From Stutzerimonas stutzeri (lineage in GTDB: Bacteria > Pseudomonadota > Gammaproteobacteria > Pseudomonadales > Pseudomonadaceae), in NCBI RefSeq assembly GCF_024448895.1, contig NZ_JAMOIC010000001.1:1-64000 (forward strand): 64,000 nucleotides of DNA, given 5' to 3'. The translations under genes were made by a program, and so were the position numbers. The stretch's first letter is position 1; each line of letters begins with the position of its first letter. This document shows positions 20,057 through 33,252 of the stretch, in pieces. Under the pieces are notes generated by a model. It was not told where the DNA came from and made no database searches. It saw only the letters and a program-made list of their open reading frames with translations.

Positions 20057-22336
20057 TTAAGCCAGTTCGGCTGACGTCTCGAATTCGAAGAACGGCTCGC
20101 CGTCGCGAATATCGATATGGACTACTCCACCATGCTCGGCTAGCTCTCCAAAGAGAATCTCCTCCGCAAGGGGTCGCTTGATCTTGTCCTGAATAAGCCG
20201 GGCCATCGGTCGGGCTCCCATTTGAGCGTCATAACCGCGTTCGGCCAGCCATCCACGTGCCTCATCTGACACCTCAAGCGTAACGTGCTTGTCCTCAAGC
20301 TGAGCCTGAAGCTCGATGAGGAACTTGTCGACGATACTCTTGATGACCTCATGACTTAGGCGACCAAACTGGATGATCGTATCCAGACGATTGCGGAACT
20401 CCGGCGTAAAGCTCTTCTTGATGACTTCCATGGCGTCGGAGGCATGATCCTGATGTGTAAAGCCAATGGACGCTCGTGCAGCAGTCTCCGCACCCGCATT
20501 AGTGGTCATGATCACGATCACGTTACGGAAATCAGCTTTACGGCCGTTGTTATCCGTCAGCGTGCCATGGTCCATGACCTGAAGCAGCAGGTTGAAAACC
20601 TCCGGATGCGCTTTCTCGATCTCATCAAGCAGCAATACGCAGTGCGGCTGTTTGGTGATGGCCTCTGTCAGCAACCCACCCTGGTCGAATCCGACATAGC
20701 CAGGCGGCGCACCGATGAGTCGAGACACGGTATGCCGTTCCATGTACTCGGACATATCGAAGCGTACCAACTCGATCCCGAGAGCCCGCGCCAATTGGCG
20801 GGCAGCTTCTGTTTTACCCACACCAGTGGGGCCGGCGAAGAGAAACGAACCTACTGGCTTGTCCGGAGCCTTGAGCCCCGCCCGTGACAGCTTGATCGCC
20901 GTCGCCAGAGAGTCGATTGCGTCATCCTGACCGAACACCGTCAGCTTCAAGTCGCGCTCCAGGTTTCGCAGCAACTCCTTGTCTGAGGTGCTTACGTGCT
21001 TGGGCGGAATGCGAGCGATCTTCGCTACGATATCCTCGACCTGTTCGACTTCGATTCGAGCGACGCGCTTATCCTCGGGCTGAAGCCGCTGATAAGCGCC
21101 CGCTTCATCGATGACATCGATGGCCTTGTCAGGCATATGACGATCATTGATGTAGCGGGACGCAAGCTCTGCCGCAGCGCGGAGAGACTCATCGCTGTAT
21201 TCGATGTTGTGGTGCTGCTCGAATCGACCCTTCAACCCGCGCAATATACCAATGGTGTCTTCAACCGATGGCTCGGACACATCGACCTTCTGGAAGCGCC
21301 GCGCCAGTGCACGATCCTTCTCGAAGATGCCGCGAAATTCCTGGAAGGTGGTCGAGCCAATGCATCTGATCTCGCCAGAAGACAGCAGCGGCTTGAGAAG
21401 ATTGGACGCGTCCATTACCCCGCCAGACGCCGCGCCTGCACCAATTATGGTGTGAATTTCATCAATGAAAAGGACCGCCTGAGGCCGCTTCCGAAGCTCG
21501 TTCAAGAGCGCCTTGAATCGCTTCTCGAAATCACCGCGATATTTCGTACCTGCCAACAACGCGCCGAGGTCCAGCGAATAGACCACGCTATCAGCTAGCA
21601 ACTCAGGGACCTGATTGTCGACGATGCGCTTTGCAAGCCCTTCGGCAATGGCAGTCTTACCGACACCTGCCTCCCCGACCAACAGCGGATTGTTCTTGCG
21701 ACGACGCGCCAGGATCTGCGCTACCCGCTCAACCTCATGCTCACGGCCGACCAAAGGATCGATCCGCCCCTGGCGCGCCAACTCGTTGAGATTGCTTGCG
21801 TATGCGTCAAGCGGATTGCCGGCCGCAGAGGACTCGCCGCCCTCCTCGTCCTGCATCTCTGGATCACCTTCGGCATTCCCACTGTTGCCTGGGACTTTCG
21901 AGATACCGTGCGCGATGTAATTGACGACATCGATCCGAGCCACGTTCTGCTGCTTCAACAGAAATACCGCCTGGCTTTCCTGCTCGCTGAAGATCGCAAC
22001 CAAGACGTTCGCTCCGGTTACTTCACGCTTGCCGGAGCTCTGCACATGAAAGACGGCGCGCTGAAGCACACGCTGAAAGCCCAGGGTTGGCTGAGTCTCT
22101 CGCTCTTCGTCATGTTGAGGAATTAGAGGTGTAGTGGAGTCAATGAACTCTTGGAGGTCATGACGCAATTTGTCGAGGCTGGCACCGCAGGCACGCAATA
22201 CCGTTGCGGCTGCTTCATTGTCCAGCAGGGCTAACAGAAGATGCTCGACCGTCATGAATTCATGACGTTTGGTTCGAGCCTCCTTGAAAGCCAGATTCAG
22301 AGTGACTTCGAGCTCACGGTTCAACATAGCTTTCAC
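20057..22336 (-). CDS. clpA: ATP-dependent Clp protease ATP-binding subunit ClpA
   Basis: A 759-residue Hsp100 unfoldase that feeds ClpP. The N-domain (residues 1-150), which binds ClpS, begins MLNRELEVTLNLAFKEA. AAA-1 has Walker A VGEAGVGKTAIAEGLA and VLFIDEIHTIIGAG. AAA-2 has FAGPTGVGKTEAARQLA and VLLLDEIEKAHPEVF. The ClpP-docking loop follows the second domain. It sits 20 bases downstream of clpS in one operon and uses the N-degrons made by aat and bpt. Confidence 0.97.
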   Translation of the reverse strand: MKAMLNRELEVTLNLAFKEARTKRHEFMTVEHLLLALLDNEAAATVLRACGASLDKLRHDLQEFIDSTTPLIPQHDEERETQPTLGFQRVLQRAVFHVQSSGKREVTGANVLVAIFSEQESQAVFLLKQQNVARIDVVNYIAHGISKVPGNSGNAEGDPEMQDEEGGESSAAGNPLDAYASNLNELARQGRIDPLVGREHEVERVAQILARRRKNNPLLVGEAGVGKTAIAEGLAKRIVDNQVPELLADSVVYSLDLGALLAGTKYRGDFEKRFKALLNELRKRPQAVLFIDEIHTIIGAGAASGGVMDASNLLKPLLSSGEIRCIGSTTFQEFRGIFEKDRALARRFQKVDVSEPSVEDTIGILRGLKGRFEQHHNIEYSDESLRAAAELASRYINDRHMPDKAIDVIDEAGAYQRLQPEDKRVARIEVEQVEDIVAKIARIPPKHVSTSDKELLRNLERDLKLTVFGQDDAIDSLATAIKLSRAGLKAPDKPVGSFLFAGPTGVGKTEAARQLARALGIELVRFDMSEYMERHTVSRLIGAPPGYVGFDQGGLLTEAITKQPHCVLLLDEIEKAHPEVFNLLLQVMDHGTLTDNNGRKADFRNVIVIMTTNAGAETAARASIGFTHQDHASDAMEVIKKSFTPEFRNRLDTIIQFGRLSHEVIKSIVDKFLIELQAQLEDKHVTLEVSDEARGWLAERGYDAQMGARPMARLIQDKIKRPLAEEILFGELAEHGGVVHIDIRDGEPFFEFETSAELA

Positions 22337-22356
22337 CTCTTACCCAGCAGTCGGGG

Positions 22357-22719
22357 TTAACCGTCCTTCTCGATCTCACAAAGCAACGGATGCTGGCACT
22401 CCCTTGCATATTGATTGACCTGCATCGCTTTGGTTTCAGCGACGTCCCGTGTGTAGACGCCACAGACGGCCCGCCCTTCGGTATGAACCGCCAGCATAAT
22501 CTTGGTGGCGAGCTCCCGATTGTGATTGAAAATTCCTTCGAGCACCTCCACGACGAAATCCATAGGCGTGTAGTCATCATTAAACATGACAACTTTGAAC
22601 ATCGGTGGTGCCTTCAGTTGCGGCTTGGCTTCTTCAACAGCCAGGCCAGAAGAGTCGTCGTCCAACGGCTTCGGACGATCCTGATTAAATGTTAGTCGAA
22701 TCTCTGACAATGCACGCAT
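22357..22719 (-). CDS. clpS: ClpS, N-degron adaptor for ClpAP
   Basis: A 120-residue adaptor. The core ([20 protein letters not shown], then [18 protein letters not shown], then [20 protein letters not shown]) carries the NDD/T and hydrophobic pocket residues that hold N-terminal Leu, Phe, Tyr or Trp. The flexible N-terminal tail needed to block ClpA is present. Start at 22719 ([16 protein letters not shown]) matches family length; upstream in-frame sequence is unrelated. It is divergent from cspD, a common arrangement. Confidence 0.96.
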   Translation of the reverse strand: MRALSEIRLTFNQDRPKPLDDDSSGLAVEEAKPQLKAPPMFKVVMFNDDYTPMDFVVEVLEGIFNHNRELATKIMLAVHTEGRAVCGVYTRDVAETKAMQVNQYARECQHPLLCEIEKDG

Positions 22720-22933
22720 GCGTATAACAGTTCTAGATCGGGGCGCCGAGGCCGAGTAAGTGGAAGGGGCTTCACAGCCACCTGACGAGTCGCCTTGACT
22801 ATCGGCAAAACGATGATACAAACAGTATGTGCCACAACGGCAACGGGCTGCGCGTGTGAGCCATGTGCTGCATCAGCGCGGAATGAAATGGATGTTACTC
22901 CAGTGATGGACTCCTTTGCAGAGGGATAACAGC

Positions 22934-23191
22934 ATGCTAAGCGGTAAGGTCAAGTGGTTCAACAACGCCAAGGGCTATGGATTCATCGTAGCAGACGGCG
23001 GCGATGAGGACCTGTTCGCCCACTACTCTGCCATTCAAATGGAAGGGTACAGAACTCTGAAAGCTGGGCAAGCGGTCATGTTCGACATCCTGCAAGGTCC
23101 CAAGGGCTTGCACGCAACCAACATCCGGTCACTGCAGACCGCTGCCGAGACGGCTGCACCTGTCTCACAGGGCTCGACCGTAGACGCCTGA
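22934..23191 (+). CDS. cspD: Cold-shock-domain protein CspD
   Basis: An 85-residue cold-shock-domain protein. KVKWFNNAKGYGFIVADGG holds RNP1 and EDLFAHYSAIQ RNP2. The extended C-terminal tail and the position next to clpS mark it as the CspD type, which in E. coli is a stationary-phase inhibitor of replication and a Lon substrate. Start is the ATG at 22934, preceded by GAGGGATAACAGC; a TTG further upstream is unnecessary. Confidence 0.93.
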   Translation: MLSGKVKWFNNAKGYGFIVADGGDEDLFAHYSAIQMEGYRTLKAGQAVMFDILQGPKGLHATNIRSLQTAAETAAPVSQGSTVDA

Positions 23192-23202
23192 TACAGGCAA
23201 AC

Positions 23203-23232
23203 AAAAAGGCCGATCAAGTGATCGGCCTTTTT
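23203..23232. terminator. Bidirectional terminator between cspD and icd
   Basis: A 13-bp perfect stem AAAAAGGCCGATC/GATCGGCCTTTTT with a 4-base loop serves both convergent genes. Confidence 0.95.
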
Positions 23233-23248
23233 GTCTTCCCGCAGCTTT

Positions 23249-24505
23249 TTACATGTGGGAGATCATAGCGTCGCCAAATTCAGAGCACGACATCAGCTGC
23301 GCACCGTCCATCAGACGCTCGAAGTCATAGGTGACTGTCTTGGCGGCGATGGCGGCTTCCGTCGACTTGATAATTAAGTCTGCAGCCTCTAGCCATCCCA
23401 TATGTCGCAACATCATCTCAGCTGAAAGAATCAGCGACCCTGGGTTGACCTTGTCCTGGCCCGCGTATTTGGGCGCAGTGCCATGGGTTGCCTCGAACAT
23501 GGCTACCGTGTCGGATAGATTTGCGCCAGGAGCGATACCAATTCCGCCCACTTCAGCCGCCAGCGCGTCGGATAGATAGTCGCCGTTGAGGTTCAGAGTG
23601 GCGATGACGTCATATTCGGCCGGGCGCAGCAGAATCTGCTGCAGCATCGCATCGGCGATGGCGTCTTTGACGACAATATGTTTTCCGGTATTAGGGTTCT
23701 TGAATTGCATCCAGGGACCGCCATCCAGCAACTCGGCCCCGAACTCATCACGCGCCACCTCGTAGCCCCATTCCTTGAATGCGCCTTCGGTGAACTTCAT
23801 GATGTTGCCTTTGTGCACGATGGTGACCGAGCGGCGGTCATTGTCGACTGCATACTGCAGCGCCTTGCGCACCAGTCGCTTCGTCCCTTCCAGAGAAACC
23901 GGCTTGATGCCTATGCCGCAATTTTCAGTGAAGCGGATCTTCTTGACACCCATCTCTTCGGTGAGGAATTTTATGACTTTCTCGCACTCAGGCGAACCGG
24001 CCTTCCACTCCACGCCTGCGTAAATGTCTTCGGAGTTTTCGCGAAAGATCACCATATCAACGTCTGCCGGCTTCTTCACCGGGCTAGGTACGCCTGTGAA
24101 CCAGCGTACGGGGCGCTGACATACATAGAGATCGAGCTCCTGGCGTAGCGCAACGTTCAGCGAGCGAATGCCACCGCCCACCGGAGTTGTCAGTGGCCCC
24201 TTGATGGACACCACGAAATCTCGAACGACTTCCAGCGTCTCCTTCGGTAGCCAGGTGTCCTGGTCGTAAACCTGAGTCGCTTTCTCGCCGGCGTAGATTT
24301 CCATCCAGGCGATCTTGCGCTCGCCGCCGTAGGCTTTCTTAACGGCTGCGTCGACTACCTTGATCATCACCGGGCTGATGTCCACGCCAATGCCATCACC
24401 CTCGATATAAGGAATGATCGGATTGTTGGGGACGTTCAGGGTGTTATCGGTATTGACGGTGATTTTGTCACCGTTGGCAGGCACCTGGATCTTTTGGTAT
24501 CCCAT
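23249..24505 (-). CDS. icd: NADP-dependent isocitrate dehydrogenase, dimeric (Icd)
   Basis: A 418-residue homodimeric enzyme of the TCA cycle. The substrate loop [20 protein letters not shown] contains the serine that in E. coli is phosphorylated by AceK to divert isocitrate to the glyoxylate shunt. [27 protein letters not shown] and [18 protein letters not shown] are also canonical. It faces away from the unrelated monomeric idh, sharing the 369-base gap between them, and competes with aceA (34.5 kb) for isocitrate. Confidence 0.97.
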   Translation of the reverse strand: MGYQKIQVPANGDKITVNTDNTLNVPNNPIIPYIEGDGIGVDISPVMIKVVDAAVKKAYGGERKIAWMEIYAGEKATQVYDQDTWLPKETLEVVRDFVVSIKGPLTTPVGGGIRSLNVALRQELDLYVCQRPVRWFTGVPSPVKKPADVDMVIFRENSEDIYAGVEWKAGSPECEKVIKFLTEEMGVKKIRFTENCGIGIKPVSLEGTKRLVRKALQYAVDNDRRSVTIVHKGNIMKFTEGAFKEWGYEVARDEFGAELLDGGPWMQFKNPNTGKHIVVKDAIADAMLQQILLRPAEYDVIATLNLNGDYLSDALAAEVGGIGIAPGANLSDTVAMFEATHGTAPKYAGQDKVNPGSLILSAEMMLRHMGWLEAADLIIKSTEAAIAAKTVTYDFERLMDGAQLMSCSEFGDAMISHM

Positions 24506-24874
24506 GCTGGACTCCGTTTTTGTGGTTAAACATTAAACAGTGGTCATCTCTGAAGAGTAACCCAGTTGAATCGGCCTGAACCATATGTTCGTTCGTCGTA
24601 TGGCCGGGGCATTCTTTGACAACAGGCCCCGGTGATATACTGCTTAGGTGACTAACGAGTCATGAGGGGCCAGTCGATCTTTCAGGAGCTCCCTGCCTCT
24701 GCTACCGCCAGACTGCCAACCGCAGCCGGTCGGATCAAACACTCAACACTCCAGTGGTGCTGCATCCAACATCATCGCGGCAAATCTCGAGACTGGCCCG
24801 GCCACCGCAGCCAGAGCGTCTACCTACGCAATTCGGGATTGTGTGCGCGCTCAGCAAGAGAGAGTTAACTCTAC
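24506..24874. other. Divergent promoter gap between icd and idh
   Basis: No gene is supported here. A TTGACA at 24616-24621 and TATACT at 24636-24641 on the plus strand are promoter-like, but the 14-base spacing is short for sigma-70; TACTGC two bases further gives a 16-base spacer. A plus-strand start near there would give idh a leader of about 225 bases. Short reading frames in the gap look like chance. Confidence 0.45.
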
Positions 24875-27097
24875 ATGTCCACCCGCTCGAAGATTATCTA
24901 TACCTTCACCGACGAAGCCCCGGCGCTGGCCACCTATTCGCTTCTGCCAATTGTAGAAGCCTTTGCTTCAGCCGCTGATATAGCCGTCGAAACACGTGAC
25001 ATCTCTCTGGCCGGGCGCATCCTCGCGAGCTTTGCCGATCAGTTGGACGACAAGAAGGTTGATGACGACCTTGCCAAGCTCGCCGAGCTGACCGTTCAGC
25101 CGGATGCCAACATCATCAAGCTTCCCAATATCAGCGCCTCCGTGCCCCAACTCAAGGCAGCCATCGCGGAACTGCAAGCGTTGGGCTACGGCATTCCGAA
25201 TTTCCCCGAAGATCCACAGACCGACGCAGACAAGGAAATCCGTGCACGTTACGGAAAAGTGCTCGGTAGCGCAGTGAACCCAGTTCTTCGCGAAGGCAAC
25301 TCCGACCGACGCGCGCCTGCAGCAGTGAAAGCCTTTGCTCGCAAGCATCCCCATTCTATGGGCAAGTGGAGCAAGTCTTCGCAGTCTCATGCCGACTACA
25401 TGCGAGGCGGCGACTTCTTCTCCAGCGAACAGTCGGTCACCATGCAGAATGCCGGTGATGTGCGCATCGAGTTCGTCGGTAAAGACGGCAAGGTCGAGGT
25501 CAAGAAGCAACTTGCCCTGCAGGAAGGCGAAGTGCTCGACGGCATGTTCATGAGCTGCAACAAGCTGCGCGCGTTCTTCGAGGACACACTGCAAGACTGC
25601 AAGGAAACCGGCGTCATGTGGTCGCTTCACGTCAAGGCCACCATGATGAAGATCTCTCACCCGATCGTCTTTGGCCATGCCGTCAGCGTGTATTACAAGG
25701 ATGTGTTCGACAAGTATGGTGAGCTGTTCAAAGAGCTGGGCGTCAATCCGAACAACGGCATCAGCAGCGTTTACGACAAGATCAAGTCCCTGCCCGATTC
25801 ACAGCAGGAAGAGATTCTTCATGACATCCACGCCTGCTACGCCGAGCGCCCGGAAATGGCGATGGTCGACTCCGTCAAAGGCATCACGAACCTTCACATC
25901 CCAAGCGACGTGATCGTCGACGCCTCCATGCCTGCGATGATCCGCAACTCCGGTCAAATGTGGGGTAAGGACGGCAAGCAGAAGGACACCAAGGCGGTAA
26001 TGCCCGAGAGCACCTACGCCCGCATTTACCAGGAGATGATCAACTTCTGTAAAACCAATGGCGCCTTCGACCCTACGACCATGGGGAGCGTACCGAACGT
26101 TGGCCTGATGGCGCAGAAAGCAGAAGAGTACGGTTCGCACGACAAGACCTTCGAAATGCAAGCTGACGGCACCATGCGCGTCGTACTGGCCGATGGCACC
26201 GTGCTAATGCAGCACGAGGTCGAGAAAGGCGACATCTGGCGTGCATGCCAGACCAAGGACGCGCCGATTCGCGACTGGGTCAAGCTTGCCGTAACCCGTG
26301 CACGGCAGTCGGGCACCCCAGCGATTTTCTGGCTGGACCCGGAGCGCGCTCATGATCGTGAACTGCAGAAAAAGGTCGAAACCTATCTCCAGGACCACGA
26401 CCTGAACGGCCTGGATATCCGCATGATGGGCTATAACGAAGCGATTCGAGTGAGCATGGAGCGCCTGATCCGCGGCCAGGACACCATTTCGGTGACCGGT
26501 AACGTACTGCGCGACTACCTCACTGACCTGTTCCCGATCATGGAACTGGGCACCTCGGCGAAGATGCTTTCGATCGTTCCTCTGATGGCGGGTGGCGGCA
26601 TGTACGAGACGGGTGCTGGCGGCTCCGCACCCAAGCACGTTCAGCAGCTGATCGAAGAAAACCACCTACGTTGGGATTCGCTCGGCGAGTTTCTTGCCCT
26701 GGCCGTATCGCTGGAAGAAACCGGAATCAAGACGGACAACCTCAAGGCCAAGCTGCTCGGCAAGGCCCTGGACGCAGCAACCGGCAAATTGCTTGATAAC
26801 AACAAGTCGCCATCGCGTCGCACGGGCGAACTGGATAACCGCGGCAGTCACTTCTATCTGGCGCTGTATTGGTCCCAAGAGCTGGCCGCCCAAACCGAAG
26901 ACCTGGAGCTACAGGCTCACTTCGCTCCGGTTGCCAAGCAGTTGAGCGATAACGAGGAGGCGATCGTTGCCGAACTGGCAGCGGTTCAGGGCAAGCCGGT
27001 TGAAATTGGCGGTTATTACCGGTCCAACCCGGAGCTGACCAGCAAGGTCATGCGCCCTAGTGCCACCTTCAACTCCGCACTTGCCGCCCTGGCCTAA
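24875..27097 (+). CDS. idh: NADP-dependent isocitrate dehydrogenase, monomeric (Idh)
   Basis: A 740-residue single-chain isocitrate dehydrogenase, unrelated in sequence to dimeric Icd. Typical segments: [27 protein letters not shown]-type loops absent, [57 protein letters not shown], and [18 protein letters not shown]. Many pseudomonads keep both enzymes with different growth-phase and temperature expression. Complete. A TTAACTC-rich leader precedes the ATG with only a weak ribosome binding site (GAGAGAG). Confidence 0.97.
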   Translation: MSTRSKIIYTFTDEAPALATYSLLPIVEAFASAADIAVETRDISLAGRILASFADQLDDKKVDDDLAKLAELTVQPDANIIKLPNISASVPQLKAAIAELQALGYGIPNFPEDPQTDADKEIRARYGKVLGSAVNPVLREGNSDRRAPAAVKAFARKHPHSMGKWSKSSQSHADYMRGGDFFSSEQSVTMQNAGDVRIEFVGKDGKVEVKKQLALQEGEVLDGMFMSCNKLRAFFEDTLQDCKETGVMWSLHVKATMMKISHPIVFGHAVSVYYKDVFDKYGELFKELGVNPNNGISSVYDKIKSLPDSQQEEILHDIHACYAERPEMAMVDSVKGITNLHIPSDVIVDASMPAMIRNSGQMWGKDGKQKDTKAVMPESTYARIYQEMINFCKTNGAFDPTTMGSVPNVGLMAQKAEEYGSHDKTFEMQADGTMRVVLADGTVLMQHEVEKGDIWRACQTKDAPIRDWVKLAVTRARQSGTPAIFWLDPERAHDRELQKKVETYLQDHDLNGLDIRMMGYNEAIRVSMERLIRGQDTISVTGNVLRDYLTDLFPIMELGTSAKMLSIVPLMAGGGMYETGAGGSAPKHVQQLIEENHLRWDSLGEFLALAVSLEETGIKTDNLKAKLLGKALDAATGKLLDNNKSPSRRTGELDNRGSHFYLALYWSQELAAQTEDLELQAHFAPVAKQLSDNEEAIVAELAAVQGKPVEIGGYYRSNPELTSKVMRPSATFNSALAALA

Positions 27098-27130
27098 ATC
27101 ACCGGGCGCTGATTAGCGTAGCTGAACCGA

Positions 27131-27160
27131 AAGCCCTGGCCTCGTGCCGGGGCTTTTCGT
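27131..27160 (+). terminator. Intrinsic terminator of idh
   Basis: A 10-bp stem (AAGCCCTGGC/GCCGGGGCTT, one T-G pair) with a 5-base loop is followed by TTTCGTTTC. Confidence 0.85.
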
Positions 27161-27218
27161 TTCTATGCACACGACAAGGCGTTAGCATTCCCCCTTATCT
27201 AGAACTAAAGGGCCGCAC

Positions 27219-27659
27219 ATGTCCTGGCATCCCCATATAACTGTCGCCACTATCGTCGAAGCCGAGGGTCGTTTCCTCATGGTGGAGGAATCAAAAGGCG
27301 GTCGGCTCGTGTTGAACCAGCCCGCAGGCCATCTCGAGCCTAACGAAACGCTTCGTCAGGCGGCTATACGCGAAACCCTCGAGGAAACCGGCTGGGACGT
27401 CACCCTCAGTGGAGTGGTTGGTATCTATCTGTACACCGCACCGAGTAATGGCGTGACCTATCAGCGCGTCTGCTTCGCAGCCACCGCGCTTCACCATGAT
27501 CCGCAACGAACGCTCGACACCGGCATCGTCGGTACGGTCTGGATGACGCGCGACGAACTGGCGGCGCAGCCTGAACGCTGGCGCAGTGAACTGATTCTGC
27601 GCTGCATTGACGATTACCTGGCGGGTTCGGCTTACGATCTCGACGTGATCCGCGACTGA
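27219..27659 (+). CDS. nudJ: NUDIX hydrolase, NudJ-like phosphatase
   Basis: A 146-residue Nudix protein. The Nudix box reads GHLEPNETLRQAAIRETLEE followed by TGW, fitting Gx5Ex7REUxEExGU with all catalytic glutamates. The opening (WHPHITVATIVEAEGRFLMV) is like E. coli NudJ, which dephosphorylates nucleoside tri- and diphosphates and a thiamine precursor. It sits 68 bases before mnmA, as it commonly does in gamma-proteobacteria, but the substrate here is not proven. Confidence 0.88.
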   Translation: MSWHPHITVATIVEAEGRFLMVEESKGGRLVLNQPAGHLEPNETLRQAAIRETLEETGWDVTLSGVVGIYLYTAPSNGVTYQRVCFAATALHHDPQRTLDTGIVGTVWMTRDELAAQPERWRSELILRCIDDYLAGSAYDLDVIRD

Positions 27660-27721
27660 ACCGCCTTTAACCCCTGGCTTGGCCAGCCTGTTAGAATCCC
27701 ACGCTTTGCATTCAGTCCTGA

Positions 27722-29478
<1,757 letters not shown>

Positions 29479-29501
29479 GCGTAGCGTCTCCCGCTCAATG
29501 A

Positions 29502-30956
<1,455 letters not shown>

Positions 30957-30973
30957 GCGTTCCTTCTTTTTGC

Positions 30974-30998
30974 ACGCCCGGCTGTGCCGGGCGTTTTT
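30974..30998 (+). terminator. Intrinsic terminator of purB
   Basis: A 9-bp stem ACGCCCGGC/GCCGGGCGT with a 3-base loop is followed by TTTTT. Confidence 0.92.
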
Positions 30999-31032
30999 AT
31001 TTGCAGCTCTGTAGCAGAGCAAGGTACCTGGC

Positions 31033-32199
31033 ATGACTTCCGACATCCCTTTGCAAATCCTCGGCGGCATCAGCGCGCGCGAATTTCTGCGTGACTACTG
31101 GCAGAAGAAGCCATTGCTGATCCGCCAAGCGATCCCATCATTTGAAAACCCAATATCCCCCGACGAGCTGGCCGGTCTTTCGCTTGAGGAAGAAGTCGAG
31201 TCCCGTCTGGTAATCGAGCACGGGGAAAGCCCTTGGGAATTGCGTCGCGGCCCCTTCGACGACGAGACGTATCAGAATCTGCCAGAGCGAGATTGGACAT
31301 TGCTGGTTCAGGCGGTCGACCAGCTGGTTCCTGAAGTCGCCCAACTCATCGAGCATTTCCGTTTCCTTCCCAACTGGCGAATCGACGATGTAATGGTGAG
31401 CTTTGCAGCGCCGGGCGGCGGAGTCGGTCCGCATTTTGACAATTACGACGTGTTTCTTCTTCAGGCCCATGGCCAGCGCAGATGGCGCATAGGCCAGGTT
31501 TGCAGTGCCGACAGCCCGACGCTGCCGCACGCTGATCTCCGAATTCTTTCGGAATTTCAGGGAACCGATGAATGGGTCCTCGAGCCGGGCGACATGCTCT
31601 ATCTGCCGCCCAAACTTGCGCATTTCGGTACTGCGGAAGACGCATGCATGACCTACTCGCTGGGGTTCCGCGCGCCAAGCGCGGCCGAAGTCCTCACCCA
31701 TTTCACCGATTTTCTTGCACAGTTTCTTCCAGACGAAGAACGTTACAGCGATGCTGACCTTACCCCAGTGGAGGATCCGTTCCAGATCCAGAGTGATGCT
31801 CTAGGCCGCTTGCGCGCAATGCTCACCGAACACATGGGAGACGAGCGCCTGTTGCTCACTTGGTTCGGTCAGTTCATGACAGAGCCGCGCTATCCAGAAC
31901 GCGTTCAGGGTCCCGAAATAGACGAAACCCAGCTTCTCGGCGCACTGACCGATGGGGCTATTCTTGTAAGAAACCTGAGTGCTCGCCTGGCCTGGAGCGA
32001 AGTCGACATCGGCTTGTTGTTATTTGCCAGTGGCCAGAGTCGACTTCTTCCGGAACACCTGAAAGAACTGTTGAAACTGATCTGTTCAGCCGATGCGCTG
32101 CATGCAGAGAACCTTGCGACCTGGCTGAACGATGAGGATGGGCGTAGTCTGGTTCTGGAACTGGTCAAACAGGGAAGTCTGGAGTTTGCTGATGAGTGA
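31033..32199 (+). CDS. roxA: Ribosomal protein L16 arginine hydroxylase (RoxA/YcfD-like cupin)
   Basis: A 388-residue JmjC-type 2-oxoglutarate/Fe(II) oxygenase. The iron-binding HxD is in GGVGPHFDNYDVFLLQ, and the distal His is in PPKLAHFGTAED. The opening FLRDYWQKKPLLIRQAI and FLPNWRIDDVMVSFAAPGG are hallmarks of E. coli YcfD, which hydroxylates an arginine of L16. The C-terminal winged-helix part is present. The first gene of a four-gene overlapping operon; its last codons overlap the next start by eight bases. Confidence 0.92.
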   Translation: MTSDIPLQILGGISAREFLRDYWQKKPLLIRQAIPSFENPISPDELAGLSLEEEVESRLVIEHGESPWELRRGPFDDETYQNLPERDWTLLVQAVDQLVPEVAQLIEHFRFLPNWRIDDVMVSFAAPGGGVGPHFDNYDVFLLQAHGQRRWRIGQVCSADSPTLPHADLRILSEFQGTDEWVLEPGDMLYLPPKLAHFGTAEDACMTYSLGFRAPSAAEVLTHFTDFLAQFLPDEERYSDADLTPVEDPFQIQSDALGRLRAMLTEHMGDERLLLTWFGQFMTEPRYPERVQGPEIDETQLLGALTDGAILVRNLSARLAWSEVDIGLLLFASGQSRLLPEHLKELLKLICSADALHAENLATWLNDEDGRSLVLELVKQGSLEFADE

Positions 32200-32617
32200 C
32201 ATAGAAGTTCGCATCGCCGACTGGCAGAAGGACAACGCCGACCTGCGCCGTATTCGTGAAACCGTATTCGTTGCCGAGCAGTCGGTTCCGCCAGAATTGG
32301 AATGGGATGCCGACGACACGGACGCGGTGCATTTTCTCGCACTTGAAAGCGGCTATCCCGTCGGTACGGCGAGGCTGCTGAATGATGGTCATATTGGTCG
32401 CGTGTCAGTACTTCGTGACTGGCGAGGTCTGAATGTTGGCGACGCACTGATGAAAGCCGCAATCGAAGAAGCCGAGCGCAGGGGCCTCGACGAACAGCGA
32501 CTCACTGCTCAGGTGCACGCCACAGCGTTCTACGAACGGCTTGGCTTCAAAGTTATCAGTGATGAATTCCTTGAAGCCGGCCTGCCCCATGTCGAGATGC
32601 TGAGAAAGAGCAGCTGA
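32192..32617 (+). CDS. GNAT family N-acetyltransferase
   Basis: A 141-residue acetyltransferase. The acetyl-CoA-binding region is IGRVSVLRDWRGLNVGDALM with the following helix AAIEEAERRG, and the C-terminal HATAFYERLGFKVISDEF is typical of the ElaA-like or YjcF-like branch. Start ATG 32192 (MSDIEVRIADWQ) overlaps the end of roxA; upstream extension would be unrelated. Substrate unknown. The coupling with the L16 hydroxylase gene is conserved from memory in Pseudomonas but its meaning is not known. Confidence 0.9.
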   Translation: MSDIEVRIADWQKDNADLRRIRETVFVAEQSVPPELEWDADDTDAVHFLALESGYPVGTARLLNDGHIGRVSVLRDWRGLNVGDALMKAAIEEAERRGLDEQRLTAQVHATAFYERLGFKVISDEFLEAGLPHVEMLRKSS

Positions 32618-32622
32618 CCACC

Positions 32623-33252
32623 ATGAGCATTGACGACCCGGAATATTCGAAACCTGAGCCTGACTTGGCCGAGATCGAATTCACATCTCCGGGTCGATTC
32701 TCCATTGCCAACCCAGGCGCTGCATCAGCACAGCAAGACGCGCAGGATCAGGCACCATTCAGTCTGGGCTTGACCACCGAAATCCAGGCTTTCGAAACAG
32801 CCAGCGAAGCTCGCCGCCATGTGATGGCCCTGCTTAGTCAGGCACGGCGAAACTTGAGTCTGTATTCCCCCGACTTCGAACCCTGGTTATATAACCACAG
32901 CAGCGTCCGGCAAGCTTGCATGCGCTTCCTTTTGGAAAATCCGCGGAATCAACTGCGGGTGCTGCTCAGAGATTCGTCTCGAGCAGTCAAGCAGGGCCAT
33001 CAACTGCTTAGCTTGTCTCGAAGGTTGAGTAGCAACATGCGCATTCGCAAAGTGCATGTCGACTACCCAGCACAACCCGAAGTGTTTCTTCTAGTGGACG
33101 GTTGCGGTGTGCTCATACGGCCCAAGCCGGACGAGTTCAAAGGCTATGTGCTATATAGCGATCCGAGCCGTGCTCGCCAGCTACAGAGACAATTCGACAC
33201 TGCCTGGGAACATAGCCAGTCCGACCCTGACCTGCGGAGTTTTCTGCTATGA
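32623..33252 (+). CDS. Conserved Pseudomonas protein of unknown function, phospholipase-D-like pattern
   Basis: A 209-residue protein. After a low-complexity, acidic N-terminus of about 60 residues comes a compact domain (SEARRHVMALLSQARRNLSL, YSPDFEPWLYNHSSV, then LLENPRNQLRVLLRDSSRAV) whose alternation resembles one half of the phospholipase D fold, but no HKD catalytic motif is visible. It is five bases after the GNAT gene and overlaps the next gene by four bases (ATGA). Similar proteins are sometimes annotated as histone acetyltransferase-like, which the sequence does not support. Confidence 0.75.
   Translation: MSIDDPEYSKPEPDLAEIEFTSPGRFSIANPGAASAQQDAQDQAPFSLGLTTEIQAFETASEARRHVMALLSQARRNLSLYSPDFEPWLYNHSSVRQACMRFLLENPRNQLRVLLRDSSRAVKQGHQLLSLSRRLSSNMRIRKVHVDYPAQPEVFLLVDGCGVLIRPKPDEFKGYVLYSDPSRARQLQRQFDTAWEHSQSDPDLRSFLL

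Noticed and set aside
24662-24868. A 68-codon frame in the icd-idh gap
   Set aside because: No ribosome binding site, no family resemblance, and the position is explained as the idh leader.
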